From Methanobacterium_B sp963703015 (lineage in GTDB: Archaea > Methanobacteriota > Methanobacteria > Methanobacteriales > Methanobacteriaceae): a stretch of 64,000 nt of DNA. Positions 53,635 to 63,680 of this stretch are shown in pieces. The stretch's first letter is position 1; each line of letters begins with the position of its first letter. Below the pieces are notes generated by a model that was given only the letters and a program-made list of their open reading frames with translations, searched no databases and was not told the origin of the DNA. A program made the position numbers and the translations under genes. Where the stretch lies: NCBI GenBank assembly GCA_963703015.1, contig OY969779.1, positions 1,984,001-2,048,000 of the forward strand. Direction: 5' to 3'.

Positions 53635-54777
53635 ATGAGAGTACTTATAATGCCCTGTGGCATTGGCATGGGACACACATCTAGATGCGTAACCATCGCA
53701 AAAGAATTGGAAAAAATGGGAGTAGAAGTAGCTTTTGCAAGTTATGGTTCAGGATACAAAATATTAAGTGCTCACTACAACTACGAACTCTACAAACTTC
53801 CTGAAATTAAATTTTATGGGGTTGAATGTGAGCTGGATATCAAGTACACTGCAAAAAAATCTATAAATGTGCCATTTGTTTTTCTTAAAAGCATTTACAA
53901 AGAGTCCAGGATGATTAAAAAGTTTAAACCAGATATTATCATTGCAGATTCTCATTTTTCTGTTCCAATAACTGCTAAGGTGCATGGAATTCCTTGTGTT
54001 ATGATTCAAAATGAACTCACATTAAACTTTGCAGAACTGTATCCAGATGAAAAGACCATGGAATACCTTGAAACTGGTCTTAAAAAATTTGTGGCGGATG
54101 TATGCAACCTTTCAAAGGTTGTAATGATCCCTGATGTTCCAGGATCCATTGAAATCCCTCCAAAACTCGAAAATAAAGTGGTACATACAGGGCCGTTATT
54201 AAGGGAAGATCCAAGTAAAATGAAGGATAAACAGCAACTAAGAACAGAGATGGGATTTAATTCCAACGATAAAATTGTTCTGGTCACAGTTGGGGGGAGT
54301 GAATTCGGCCTTGAACTCCTAAAATTAATATGCGTGGCTTCCTCAAGGATCGATGCCGATAAAATTGTTATTGTATCAGGACCACAGATAAATGATGATC
54401 TGATACCTGAAACTGAAAAGATTGTCAAAAAAAAATTTTTGTCCAACATGATGGAATGGATGAAAATATCAGATGTTATAGTCACATTGGCAGGTCACAC
54501 AACAACCATGGAAGTTACTGCACTGGGAATTCCAAATCTTACGGTACCCATTGAAAAACATCCCGAACAGCTCAGAAATGGTTCGAACATTAAGAAATAT
54601 GGAATTTCAATTGTTGAAGAGCTGAAAAATATGAACATAGACAATGTATCAGATAATATAAACTTCTTGTTAGCAAGTAGTGATGTTCAATCAAAAATTG
54701 AGTCCGTTAAAACCAAATTTTCATCCTATACTGGAACAGAGAATGCTGTAAAGATAATAATGGACCATTCCAAATAA
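53635..54777 (+). CDS. MurG/GT28-like glycosyltransferase
   Basis: 380 residues, GT-B fold. VLIMPCGIGMGHTSRCVTIAKELEKMG has the MurG-type first glycine loop (GIGMGH). The C-terminal domain has VTVGGSEFGLELL, then SDVIVTLAGHTTTMEVTALGIPNLTVPI with a late EKHPEQLRNG (about 313-322) that matches the UDP-sugar-binding H/Q loop of GT28. In Methanobacteriales a MurG-like enzyme could work in pseudomurein precursor or glycolipid assembly; I cannot choose between them. It stands alone between the pilin region and a 350-base gap. Confidence 0.82.
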   Translation: MRVLIMPCGIGMGHTSRCVTIAKELEKMGVEVAFASYGSGYKILSAHYNYELYKLPEIKFYGVECELDIKYTAKKSINVPFVFLKSIYKESRMIKKFKPDIIIADSHFSVPITAKVHGIPCVMIQNELTLNFAELYPDEKTMEYLETGLKKFVADVCNLSKVVMIPDVPGSIEIPPKLENKVVHTGPLLREDPSKMKDKQQLRTEMGFNSNDKIVLVTVGGSEFGLELLKLICVASSRIDADKIVIVSGPQINDDLIPETEKIVKKKFLSNMMEWMKISDVIVTLAGHTTTMEVTALGIPNLTVPIEKHPEQLRNGSNIKKYGISIVEELKNMNIDNVSDNINFLLASSDVQSKIESVKTKFSSYTGTENAVKIIMDHSK

Positions 54778-55130
54778 ATATTCTAGAATTGATTTTATGT
54801 TGTGTTTATATGGATTTTATTTAAAAAAACACATTTGCATCCTATTCTATTTTTGATATTGCAAGTAAAATTGTTAAAATTTGGATTAATTTTTCTTTTG
54901 TATATTTAATAAGATTTATCAAACTCTTCAACCCTAAGAACTTCGGTTCACTGATGCATTTAATGTGTTAACAGTGAGTGCAAAGAAATGTAGTTTTAAA
55001 TACTAAATGGATAATATTATACATTAAAAAACTATAGGTTATTATCAAGAGTTGGATTGCAGTGTTAGCGCTGATATTTCCTGACGATTATAACTGAATT
55101 TGGGGCAGATTATACACTAGGAGGTAAAGG
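54778..55130. other. intergenic region with promoter and long leader
   Basis: 353 bases, no gene seen. TTTTAAATAC (about 54993-55002) is the best TATA-like element and would give a leader of roughly 100 bases before the gene at 55131. That leader ends in a strong AGGAGGT (55120-55126). The rest is AT-rich with no tRNA, repeat or ORF. Confidence 0.45.
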
Positions 55131-56525
55131 ATGATCAATTTACTCGTCACAATATTTGGGGGACTATTACTTATTGCTGGCTTTTATGGAATGTCTTTTG
55201 GTTTTGCTACACCACCCATTTTTGGATTATTTATAGTAGGGTTAATTTCTTCAGTTTTTGGAATTATTTTGATGATATTCTTTTCAAGCAGAATCGATTT
55301 ATCATCAAAATCTAAAAAACCTAAGAAACTGCCAAAACAGAAAGTGAAACCTGTAATTAACAAGGAAAAAAAGGGACCAATAGAAAGAATAGAAAAATCA
55401 ATAAAGCCTGCTGTAAAATCAAAGACAACCCCGCAAATTAAACCTAAACCTTCCCCAGAAGTATCAAAAGCATCATCTGAAAAACCTGAAAAGGAATTAA
55501 AAACGATTCAACCAGTTTTAACTAGGCCAGTACCTAAAAAGGTAAGCACTGCTGAGGAAAATGAAATCCTGGAAAAAACAACCAAACCTCCAGAACTATC
55601 AGATCAAACAAAAAAACCTGTCACGGTTGCAAGGGGTTTACAAAAACCAACCAATGAACCCAACAAAGTAGAACCCACGCCTAAACCTGTTACACCTAAA
55701 CCTGTTACACCTAAACCTGTTACACCTAAACCCGTTACGCCTAAACCTGTAGCACCACAACCTAGGATAGTACCTAAACCAGTGAACAAAACAACTCCTG
55801 AAAAACCCGATGAAAAATCAAATCCAGTTAAACCTGTTCTTCTTAAGGAAACTGCAAGCAAACCAGAAACAGTTGAGGATAAACCTAAACCTGTACCAAA
55901 GCATGTGGATGTTTCTAAATTAAAATCAAAATCATCATCAAACAAAAAGGAAGATCAGGAATTTGTTAAAAACCGTTTGAACAGACTCAAAGAAAACTAC
56001 ATAAAAAATGCTAAAGATATTGAAAGCATAATAGATGAACGTTTAGATTCATTTAAGGGTACCCTTGACACATTAAAATCTGAATCACAGGAACCAAGTA
56101 TCATATGGTCTTTTGATGCAGGGGATGTTCAAGATGCCCTAAAGGACACAATTTCCAAGGCTAATGAGAAGGTTCTGATAATGTATCCATGGATACGTAA
56201 CATTGATGTGGGAATACTCAAAAAATTCATGGAAACTGATAGCAGAATGATCATTCAAGAGGCAAGTCTGGATGATGACACTTCTGTAGAACTCATAAAA
56301 CTTCTAGAGGAAAATGATGTGAAGATCAGGACAATGCCACATATTCACACTGTAGCAGTAGTATCAGACAACACCAATGGATTAATAATATCAACAGACC
56401 CTATTTATGAAAGTTTTGAAGTAGGGGTTATGTACAAAGACCAGAAATCAATAGAAGAAATTGAACATTTATTCGAAGATGCTTGGAGCATTTCAAAGGA
56501 TCTGGATATGGAGTTAAAACAATGA
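55131..56525 (+). CDS. membrane-anchored PKPVT-repeat protein with PLD-like C-terminus
   Basis: 464 residues behind a perfect AGGAGGT site. Two membrane helices (about 2-22 and 28-50) leave both ends in the cytoplasm. A long K/P-rich disordered linker follows (about 55-265) with five near-exact PKPV(T/A) pentapeptides (about 184-208), then a coiled coil (about 275-320). The C-terminal domain of about 145 residues (DVQDALKDTISKANEKVLIMYPWI) resembles the phospholipase-D-like sensor domain of TrmB-type and related proteins. No HKD catalytic motif is seen, so binding rather than hydrolysis is likely. Overlaps the UPF0173 gene by four bases. Confidence 0.7.
   Translation: MINLLVTIFGGLLLIAGFYGMSFGFATPPIFGLFIVGLISSVFGIILMIFFSSRIDLSSKSKKPKKLPKQKVKPVINKEKKGPIERIEKSIKPAVKSKTTPQIKPKPSPEVSKASSEKPEKELKTIQPVLTRPVPKKVSTAEENEILEKTTKPPELSDQTKKPVTVARGLQKPTNEPNKVEPTPKPVTPKPVTPKPVTPKPVTPKPVAPQPRIVPKPVNKTTPEKPDEKSNPVKPVLLKETASKPETVEDKPKPVPKHVDVSKLKSKSSSNKKEDQEFVKNRLNRLKENYIKNAKDIESIIDERLDSFKGTLDTLKSESQEPSIIWSFDAGDVQDALKDTISKANEKVLIMYPWIRNIDVGILKKFMETDSRMIIQEASLDDDTSVELIKLLEENDVKIRTMPHIHTVAVVSDNTNGLIISTDPIYESFEVGVMYKDQKSIEEIEHLFEDAWSISKDLDMELKQ
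55680..55754 (+). repeat. 15-bp tandem repeat (5 copies) inside the linker
   Basis: Five copies of CCTAAACCTGTTACA, the first three identical and the last two each with two or three changes. They encode the PKPV(T/A) pentapeptides. The near identity at DNA level points to recent slippage, so the copy number probably varies between strains. Confidence 0.9.
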
Positions 56526-57220
56526 ATATAAAATGGTTAGGACATTCAGCATTTCTAATAACAACCAATGAAAACTTGAGAATATTAATTGATCCCTTCA
56601 TAAGCAACAATCCCACAGCACCTGTAACAGTTGAAGAACTATACGCAGATGTGATACTAGTCACACACGGACACAGTGATCACTTTGGTGACACCATGGA
56701 ACTCATTAATAGAACAGGGGCACTGGTTGTGTGCAACCATGAACTTTCAATATACCTCTCAAGACAAGGTTTTGAAACTCTTGGAATGAATATTGGTGGA
56801 ACCGTCCAAGTTCAAGATATTAATGTAACAATGGTTGATGCTAAACACTCCTCTGACTTTGACTTTGTTGATGAAGTGAGTGCAGGTGGAAGTGCAGCAG
56901 GATTCATCATAGAATTGGAAGATGGGAAAAAATTGTATCATGCAGGTGATACTGGACTTTTCTCAGATATGCGTAATGTGATATCCCATATTTACAGTCC
57001 TCAAATTGCAATGCTCCCAATAGGAGATCGTTATACAATGGGCCCATTTGAAGCTGCAATAGCCGCAGAATGGATAGATCCTGAGATAATTATACCAATG
57101 CACTACAACACCTACCCAGCCATAGAACAGGATCCACTAAACTACTCAGATCTGGTACGTAAGTCCAACAGAGATGTGGAAGTTGTAGTTTTAAACCCTG
57201 GAGACAGTTACAAGGATTGA
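56522..57220 (+). CDS. UPF0173 metal-dependent hydrolase
   Basis: 232 residues from ATG 56522, which overlaps the upstream stop (ATGA). Metallo-beta-lactamase fold: KWLGHSAFLI, THGHSDHFGD (HxHxDH, about 54-63), HAGDTGLF (about 140-147) and PMHYNT (about 197-202) supply the dimetal ligands. Length and motifs match the UPF0173/YtkL-like family of unknown substrate. Coupled translation with the PKPVT-repeat membrane protein suggests that they work together at the membrane. Confidence 0.9.
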   Translation: MNIKWLGHSAFLITTNENLRILIDPFISNNPTAPVTVEELYADVILVTHGHSDHFGDTMELINRTGALVVCNHELSIYLSRQGFETLGMNIGGTVQVQDINVTMVDAKHSSDFDFVDEVSAGGSAAGFIIELEDGKKLYHAGDTGLFSDMRNVISHIYSPQIAMLPIGDRYTMGPFEAAIAAEWIDPEIIIPMHYNTYPAIEQDPLNYSDLVRKSNRDVEVVVLNPGDSYKD

Positions 57221-57390
57221 AACACTAATTTTTTAATTTTTACTTCAAATAACATGATCATGAATTTCAAATCATTTCTATGTCCATCCATAAATTGTTA
57301 GTTGCTTAATTGGTTAGATTTTGAACTTGAACATTTATTTAATGTTTAGAATAGTTTCAAAGTACCAAGTATTTTTTAGGGGAAAATCAG

Positions 57391-57400
57391 AACTTATATA
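57391..57400 (+). promoter_or_regulatory. TATA box of the GTPase-DUF2073-zinc-ribbon operon
   Basis: CTTATATAAA at about 57391-57400, followed by a second TATA-like ATTATATAAC at about 57440-57449. These give two possible starts and leaders of about 50-100 bases before 57518. The leader contains no clear riboswitch. Confidence 0.45.
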
Positions 57401-57517
57401 AACCCCAATGTTTAAGTAATTAACAAGAAAGGTATAAGATATTATATAACGGATTTATGGGATTAACAACTGATGATTAACTCAGTCCTTACAGTCTAAT
57501 GTCCTAATCGTTGTGAG

Positions 57518-58171
<654 letters not shown>

Positions 58172-58190
58172 AAGAAACGGGGATTTAAAA

Positions 58191-58574
58191 ATGGATAGTT
58201 CAGATACTAATGCATTAAAAATGGATTTTGTTTCCTCACAAGCACTTAAAGAAAGTAGTAGTATGGAAAAAATTTCAATGATCGTCGATAAAGTTAAAGA
58301 AGGTGATCTGCTTGTTATAGAGGGAGGTCTCACACCCACTGAAGAAGCAGAATTAATAGAAACCACCATGAGGGAAATTGACATCGAAAATTTCGTTGGA
58401 ATAGATATATACACGCTAGAGAAGGATAAATCATCATTTTTTGGACTTTCTAAGAAGAAAGCAATAGGAATAACTATTATAGGTCCTGCTAATGTCATGA
58501 AAACTGTGAAGAAACGAGAAAATTTCCTTTCAATGATAGCTAACCTGGGGGATTCGGGTGCATCGTTGCATTAA
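58191..58574 (+). CDS. DUF2073 (OapB/ArvB) family protein
   Basis: 127 residues from ATG 58191, behind GGGGAT; an earlier in-frame start (58119) would overlap the GTPase gene and has no ribosome site. The core VKEGDLLVIEGGLTPTEEAELIETTM (about 34-59) and SKKKAIGITIIGPANVMKTVK (about 86-106) match DUF2073. Archaeal and of unknown mechanism. It lies 19 bases after the GTPase and overlaps the zinc-ribbon gene by 17 bases, so the three genes are surely co-expressed. Confidence 0.8.
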   Translation: MDSSDTNALKMDFVSSQALKESSSMEKISMIVDKVKEGDLLVIEGGLTPTEEAELIETTMREIDIENFVGIDIYTLEKDKSSFFGLSKKKAIGITIIGPANVMKTVKKRENFLSMIANLGDSGASLH

Positions 58575-58860
58575 GTGTGGTACAGAATTTAAGATCAACT
58601 CGGAAGAAATAATAATTAAAGGATGTCCTGAGTGTGGTAGTAAATTCTTTGAATACCAGAAAGGGGATGTGAAGGAGATCCACGAAATCAAGGGAGATTC
58701 CATTGAAACTATCATGATACATGAACATGGAATCTACGAACTGAACCTACCCACCCTACTTGAAGAGGATTCCATAATAGTTTCAGATGAAGAGGGAACC
58801 TACGTCATCGACATCAATTTCCTCCTTAAAAAACAGATGAAAGAAAGGAATAAATCCTAA
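58558..58860 (+). CDS. zinc-ribbon protein (OapC/ArvC, DUF2072)
   Basis: 100 residues starting at GTG 58558, inside the DUF2073 gene. N-terminal zinc ribbon with C4-x2-C7 and C23-x2-C26 (HRCIKCG and GCPECGS), then a mixed domain with HEIKGDSIETIMIHEHGIYELNL. It matches the zinc-ribbon partner of the Era-like GTPase and DUF2073 genes. Binding of RNA or DNA would be a reasonable guess. The last gene of the operon; RqcH converges on it 49 bases later. Confidence 0.8.
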   Translation: MHRCIKCGTEFKINSEEIIIKGCPECGSKFFEYQKGDVKEIHEIKGDSIETIMIHEHGIYELNLPTLLEEDSIIVSDEEGTYVIDINFLLKKQMKERNKS

Positions 58861-58909
58861 CCTCATTTTACAATATAATTTTTAAGAAATAATTCATTTT
58901 AGCTGTACT

Positions 58910-60895
58910 TTATCTCTTTTTATTCCTTTTAAATCCCTTAGAATCTAGGAAATCACATTTTCCAGATGGAAGTACACGCACAACATCTTCAATACTCAAC
59001 AATTTCTCATCATCAATATTATTTCGTATCTGTCTTGCAATTTCTTCTTTCTTGGTATAACCTGGTTTTACAGTCACATGCTTTTCTGTGAGATTTGAAA
59101 CTGCTTCCGGAGGTCCTGCCATTATTCTGTCACCTTCATAATCAACAATACCCAGGGAAAGTGTTAGTGGAATGCCCCTCATGTAATTTCTTGAACCCCT
59201 AATAATGAAAGCACCTTTGGCTACAAATTCACCAGACTGTGGTGTTTTAGAAACTTGTTCAGGATGGACCCAGTAAACATCGGTTGATCCTAATCCTTTG
59301 CTCCATGCACTTGAAAAACAAGCAGCAAATGCAGCAGTTTCGTTGATACTTCTTTCAGGGATTTCTCCTTCACCTGCTTTTAATATTACTGAAGAGGCTC
59401 CATGGATGTCTGAATGGAAGTATATATCTCTATTTTCCATATGCTTTTTAACAACCATTTCGTTGGTGGTGGCATCCCTTCCACCTATGGCAAGCAGTCC
59501 ATCAGAAGTTACAAACCATCTGAATTTTTCGTACCATTTAAGATCCTTTTTAACCCTTTTTTGTGGAACCAATACCTTTTCCATCTCAATTTCCCGTTTA
59601 TTTTTAGCTTTTTCAATTTCTTTCCGGGTTTTTTCAATGGCTATGTGCACACCCTTAATTTTCCTTTTAGCCTTTTTACCTTTGTTGTAATATATCTCAG
59701 CATTTTCAGGGATGCCCATGGAAGAATCAATGTTGACACGAACACCATCTAAATTTAGGGTTAAAACTCCCATTTTGTCTATGGATTCAATTATTTCAAG
59801 CCCTGGAACCTTATCCTTCTTGGCTTTCTTCACTGTTGCAATAATTTCGAGCCAGGAATTGGTCTCTCTGGCACTGTGTATGATGTTCAAAATATTTTCA
59901 ATACCCTGATAATCTGAATAAATGGCTTCACCCTTAATTTTAGAATCCTTAACCGTTTTCTCAAACTTTTCAAGAGTTTCTAACTGTATATTGAGCCGTT
60001 TTTCAAATTTTCCAACTTCTCCAGACCAGACTTCATCGTTAACGTTTACTATATCTTCACCAACTATGCTGCTGTAAAATTCGTCGGCAGCATCGTTGAA
60101 ACTTTCGAATGATTCCTTTTCAAAGTCTTTGTACATCAACAGATCTAATGGCAGCACATCTTCTTTTTTTCCTTTAACTATCTGGGGATTGAATTTAAAT
60201 GTTTTAAGAGGGTCGAAGATGGAATTTATTGCAGAATGAAGGGCATCCACATCGTCATCTGATATTTCCTCAGCTGTTTTTGTCTTGGTCACACCAGATC
60301 TTAGGGCAATCTCTTCAGCGTAAAGACCCCCTAAACCATTTCTTGCAAGTGTCCTTATGATATCCCTATCTGAATTGGTTAAAATAGTTTTAAGTTCTTC
60401 TTCATCCACTTCAAGGGGGTTCATACCTCTTTCAGGGGGATACTTGTATTCTTCTTTGGAACTTATTTTTCTATCCTGCCAAAGCTTCCTTTTAAGTGGC
60501 AGTATAATCTTGTCTTCATGATCTAAAAGTATTATATTTCCCTTAGCAAAGAGTTCTACCACCAGGGAGAATTTTTCTTCCTTTTGGATGTCTATTCTCA
60601 TGATCCTGTCGAAGTTGTGTTGGGTCACTGCTGTTACAGTTCCACCTTTAATGTACTTTCGAAGAAGCATTGGAAAATTTGGAGGTATTTTTGGATTTTG
60701 AGGAGGATATTGGGTTGTATGAACCCTGAATCCTGCTTGGAACACCACGTCTACACGTCCTTTTCCAGGCACGTGAAATCTTATTAAAACTGTGTCTTTA
60801 GTAGGCTGGTATGCCTTTTGAACACGGGCATCTTTGAGTATTTCTCCTAATTCTTTACAAATTGCATAAACATCAACATTTGACATGGCTTTCAT
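58910..60895 (-). CDS. rqcH: ribosome rescue protein RqcH (NFACT family)
   Basis: 661 residues. NFACT-N domain (about 1-190, opening SNVDVYAICKELGEIL), a long helical coiled-coil middle (about 280-450) and an NFACT-R domain with KWYEKFRWF, NEMVVKKHMENRDIYFHSDIHGASSVI (about 486-512) and a basic tail. Matches the NEMF/Rqc2/RqcH family, which binds split 50S subunits carrying stalled peptides and tags them with C-terminal alanine. Start ATG 60895 or 60886. Divergent from the EMC6-like gene. Confidence 0.9.
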   Translation of the reverse strand: MKAMSNVDVYAICKELGEILKDARVQKAYQPTKDTVLIRFHVPGKGRVDVVFQAGFRVHTTQYPPQNPKIPPNFPMLLRKYIKGGTVTAVTQHNFDRIMRIDIQKEEKFSLVVELFAKGNIILLDHEDKIILPLKRKLWQDRKISSKEEYKYPPERGMNPLEVDEEELKTILTNSDRDIIRTLARNGLGGLYAEEIALRSGVTKTKTAEEISDDDVDALHSAINSIFDPLKTFKFNPQIVKGKKEDVLPLDLLMYKDFEKESFESFNDAADEFYSSIVGEDIVNVNDEVWSGEVGKFEKRLNIQLETLEKFEKTVKDSKIKGEAIYSDYQGIENILNIIHSARETNSWLEIIATVKKAKKDKVPGLEIIESIDKMGVLTLNLDGVRVNIDSSMGIPENAEIYYNKGKKAKRKIKGVHIAIEKTRKEIEKAKNKREIEMEKVLVPQKRVKKDLKWYEKFRWFVTSDGLLAIGGRDATTNEMVVKKHMENRDIYFHSDIHGASSVILKAGEGEIPERSINETAAFAACFSSAWSKGLGSTDVYWVHPEQVSKTPQSGEFVAKGAFIIRGSRNYMRGIPLTLSLGIVDYEGDRIMAGPPEAVSNLTEKHVTVKPGYTKKEEIARQIRNNIDDEKLLSIEDVVRVLPSGKCDFLDSKGFKRNKKR

Positions 60896-60959
60896 TGGAA
60901 CACCTTATGGTTTTATATGGATAGATACTAATATTAAACATTGCTTGGAGGTAAAAATT

Positions 60960-61265
60960 ATGGATGTAGATGCTAAAGTAACGATCTTACATGTTATTGG
61001 CGGTTTAATCGCGGCTTACTTATCATATGCTTTAACAACTGGACTTTTTAACGGTATCAATAATGAGGCAATTGCCATTATCATTGCTCTCATAATTCTA
61101 TATGGATTCGGACAATTAGCCGAGAGAATTTTTGGCAAAGAAGCAGTTGGCGGATTTAAAGGTTGGATATGGAGTGGAATTGTACCATTCTTCTTTGTAT
61201 GGATAGTAGTATGGATAATGTTGTTCAACATCAATCCAGTACCGCCTATAAACACAATAAGGTAA
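60960..61265 (+). CDS. EMC6-like small membrane protein (DUF5379-type)
   Basis: 101 residues from ATG 60960, with GGAGGT at 60947-60952; an earlier in-frame start at 60885 overlaps RqcH and is unlikely. Three hydrophobic segments (about 7-27, 36-52 and 70-92), with a short charged loop QLAERIFGKEAVGGFKGW, resemble archaeal homologues of EMC6 (annotated DUF5379 or EMC6-like). If so it may help insert tail-anchored or multi-span proteins; this rests on general resemblance only. Faces DUF2070 across a bidirectional terminator. Confidence 0.65.
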   Translation: MDVDAKVTILHVIGGLIAAYLSYALTTGLFNGINNEAIAIIIALIILYGFGQLAERIFGKEAVGGFKGWIWSGIVPFFFVWIVVWIMLFNINPVPPINTIR

Positions 61266-61318
61266 AAAAAAGACTATAAATTCGTCTTTTTTTCCACTAA
61301 AATTCGATTTTTTTTTTT
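61265..61318. terminator. bidirectional terminator between convergent genes
   Basis: AAAAAAAGAC (61265-61274) and GTCTTTTTTT (61284-61293) form a perfect 10-bp stem with a nine-base loop, giving a T-tract on both strands. A second run of 12-13 T follows at about 61306-61318. It lies between the convergent EMC6-like gene and DUF2070, suited to stop both. Confidence 0.7.
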
Positions 61319-61432
61319 AAATATAGCTATCACTTTCTAAATAGCATGTATTGTATCTAATTTACATTTGAATCATTATTTTTGTCAGGAACTATTTTTA
61401 CGTGTCATGGAATTCTTTTATTTTACAAGTTC

Positions 61433-63256
61433 CTAGAGTGCCCAGTAAAATATCCATATGAACACTGATAAAAATGCTATTATGAAGATCACTGGTGCAA
61501 AGATTCTACTTACGGCCACAATTGAACTAATGGTTGTCACGAGTTCGGTTGCATGGTTTGGTCCGAAGGTTTTTATATCTTTGATCATTGCAACATCACA
61601 AGCAACTGTAACCTCTTCGAGATCATCTATGGCTTTTTTTGTACAGTTAAACACACTATCAATGATTAATTCAGGTACTTTGGTTCCCACAGGATTGTGT
61701 CCTCCTGAAAGGGCATTTACGAAATGGGTGTCTGAGGTCATTATTTCTGCCTCATCAATATCCAAAGAACTAATTTTTTCCAGTATTTGCTCTCTGAATC
61801 CTATTTCCATGTTGTTTGAATCAAGCAGTATGTATGCAATCTTTTGATTATCAACTTCTACAATCATCACCTTCACACCACTTTCACCCACACCTTGGTC
61901 TTTACTAACCTCATCCATGGGATCAAAGGCACATCCTACTTTTAAACCATACAATTCTCCGGGTTCATCAATCTTATCAACAGCACCCATTAGTTCGAAC
62001 ACTTCCTTGTTACCCGGGAGAATTCTTCCGTTTTCGCCCTTGAATGCATTGTGACATTCCACTAAAACAACGTTTTTTGCATTTGTATTAACCCTTGCAA
62101 GGTTACTTAGTGCCAATCCAACACCGAAGTCCATGTCATCAAAACCTACAGGTGCTAAAGTTGCTAGTAATAGGAGGTTCTCACCGAAATATTGGCCACA
62201 TATCTTAGCATCTTCATTTTGTACTCTGAAGAATTTACTGGCCATGTTGGTATATTCCAAATTTTCAAGTGAATTTCTAACTGAGTCTTCGATCTTTTTT
62301 ATTTCCTTGGTTGAAACAGGGTTAAAGTCATGGGTTGAAGGTCCGTGGGCAACTAAGGTGAAGTTTTCAAAGTTATTTGCAAGTTGTGTTGGCATGTTTC
62401 CTCCACCAATGTTTCCGATTGGTCCTGGATGAACACAAGGACTTAAAAATAATGATTTTAAACCATTTTTTCCCTTAAATGCCACAATTCCTACGATGGT
62501 GTCTATGGGTTCGCCCATATCATCGAAAATGTCTTCAAGGGCCTTTGATCCCTCTGTGACATGTGCTAAAAATTGGCTTAAAAGTTCTAAACCACCAACA
62601 CCCAAATTTCGTTTCATTGGAGACTCAATTATCACAACAAATGAGTATATGGCAATAACCAGGATCAACGATGCTACAATAATTTTTATCAAGAGTGCAA
62701 CAATGCTGAAGTAGCCTATGTTGGTGCTTATGCTTGTCAGAGAAACAATTACCACTACCATGCTTAAAATAAGGGCAGGTTGTATCACTGCTGCTGGAAG
62801 TGATTTGAAAAAACTAATATTGGATGTTCCCCAGATAACCAGGATCCTGAATCCGAATATTACGACACAACCATAAATAAGAGCATCAATTGTGTAACTG
62901 TAAATTGTGAATTTGGAAACAAGACTTCCTATAAAGTAGATAAAGCCAACAATAACCATGGACACTAATGAAACAAACATAGATTGTTTCATTTTCATGT
63001 GTCTGCCTTCCAAAGCGTTTATCATAGGCTGTGTAATCACACCACTCATTATCGAAGTTAAACCAAATATTAAAACACCAGCTGCACCACCATACAATAT
63101 ACTGTACAGTACAGAGTGCTCGCCACTAGGTTCCACTGCAGTGACAACACAACCCAAAATAAAACTTAAAAATACCATGGAAGCAATATTAAACCTATTA
63201 CCGGGTAGGGTTACTATGTACTTGCTTAAACCCATTATCCTATCAGAACTGCCCAT
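61433..63256 (-). CDS. DUF2070 family membrane protein
   Basis: 607 residues. About seven N-terminal hydrophobic segments (about 22-215), then a soluble domain of about 350 residues with HPGPIGNIGGGNMP (about 278-291), AHGPSTHDFNP and a late SGGHNPVGTKVPE, and a final C-terminal helix (about 585-603). This matches the archaeal family DUF2070, found widely in Euryarchaeota. The histidine-rich loops look like a metal site, but the function is unknown. Start ATG 63256. Confidence 0.85.
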   Translation of the reverse strand: MGSSDRIMGLSKYIVTLPGNRFNIASMVFLSFILGCVVTAVEPSGEHSVLYSILYGGAAGVLIFGLTSIMSGVITQPMINALEGRHMKMKQSMFVSLVSMVIVGFIYFIGSLVSKFTIYSYTIDALIYGCVVIFGFRILVIWGTSNISFFKSLPAAVIQPALILSMVVVIVSLTSISTNIGYFSIVALLIKIIVASLILVIAIYSFVVIIESPMKRNLGVGGLELLSQFLAHVTEGSKALEDIFDDMGEPIDTIVGIVAFKGKNGLKSLFLSPCVHPGPIGNIGGGNMPTQLANNFENFTLVAHGPSTHDFNPVSTKEIKKIEDSVRNSLENLEYTNMASKFFRVQNEDAKICGQYFGENLLLLATLAPVGFDDMDFGVGLALSNLARVNTNAKNVVLVECHNAFKGENGRILPGNKEVFELMGAVDKIDEPGELYGLKVGCAFDPMDEVSKDQGVGESGVKVMIVEVDNQKIAYILLDSNNMEIGFREQILEKISSLDIDEAEIMTSDTHFVNALSGGHNPVGTKVPELIIDSVFNCTKKAIDDLEEVTVACDVAMIKDIKTFGPNHATELVTTISSIVAVSRIFAPVIFIIAFLSVFIWIFYWAL

Positions 63257-63680
63257 AAATTTACCTCTATAAATGTTAAAATCATTGAAATATATTAGAC
63301 ATTACTTTAAATCTATATTTTTCTATTCAAAAACCATATTTTAATAGAAATTTTTATCGTGAAAAATTTTGAACATCATTTTATGTTACTTGTTTGTATA
63401 ATTTATATATGTATAAGTTAATGTCTTCCATCAAAAATTCTGAAAAGATTCATTGTCAGAAAATTAATTAGAACCCTTGAATTTTTTTACATATTTTATT
63501 AGGGTTAAATTACAGTGGGAGTTAGAGATATGATAACAAGGAAAGAAATAGTTAACTATTGGCTTTGAAGAATAGTAATTTAGATTAGGTCTTAATATGA
63601 TCTTTAACAAAATTTATTAGAATTTTTCATCAAATATTATTTATGAATAACTCTTTAGGTTGTTTTAAAAAAGTGATTAA
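63257..63680. other. AT-rich intergenic region
   Basis: 424 bases without a supported gene. It contains the upstream region of DUF2070; a strong TATA-like TATAATTTATATATG at about 63396-63410; an inverted pair AACCCT/AGGGTT (63472-63477 and 63501-63506); and a 12-codon open frame (63530-63568) behind GTGGGA that may be a remnant or a leader peptide. Nothing else could be identified. Confidence 0.45.

Noticed and set aside
55604..55945. Reverse-strand 113-codon frame with repeated TGLGV units
   Set aside because: It is the antisense of the PKPVT tandem repeat; the repeated peptide is a mirror of the DNA repeat and not an independent protein.
57221..57517. Replication origin upstream of the Era-like GTPase, suggested by the origin-associated name
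   Set aside because: No orc1/cdc6 gene nearby and no repeated ORB-like motif was found by eye in this or the neighbouring gaps.
63530..63568. 12-codon frame with a GTGGGA ribosome-like site
   Set aside because: Too short, no neighbour or family support and no TATA at proper distance; kept only as a note in the intergenic entry.
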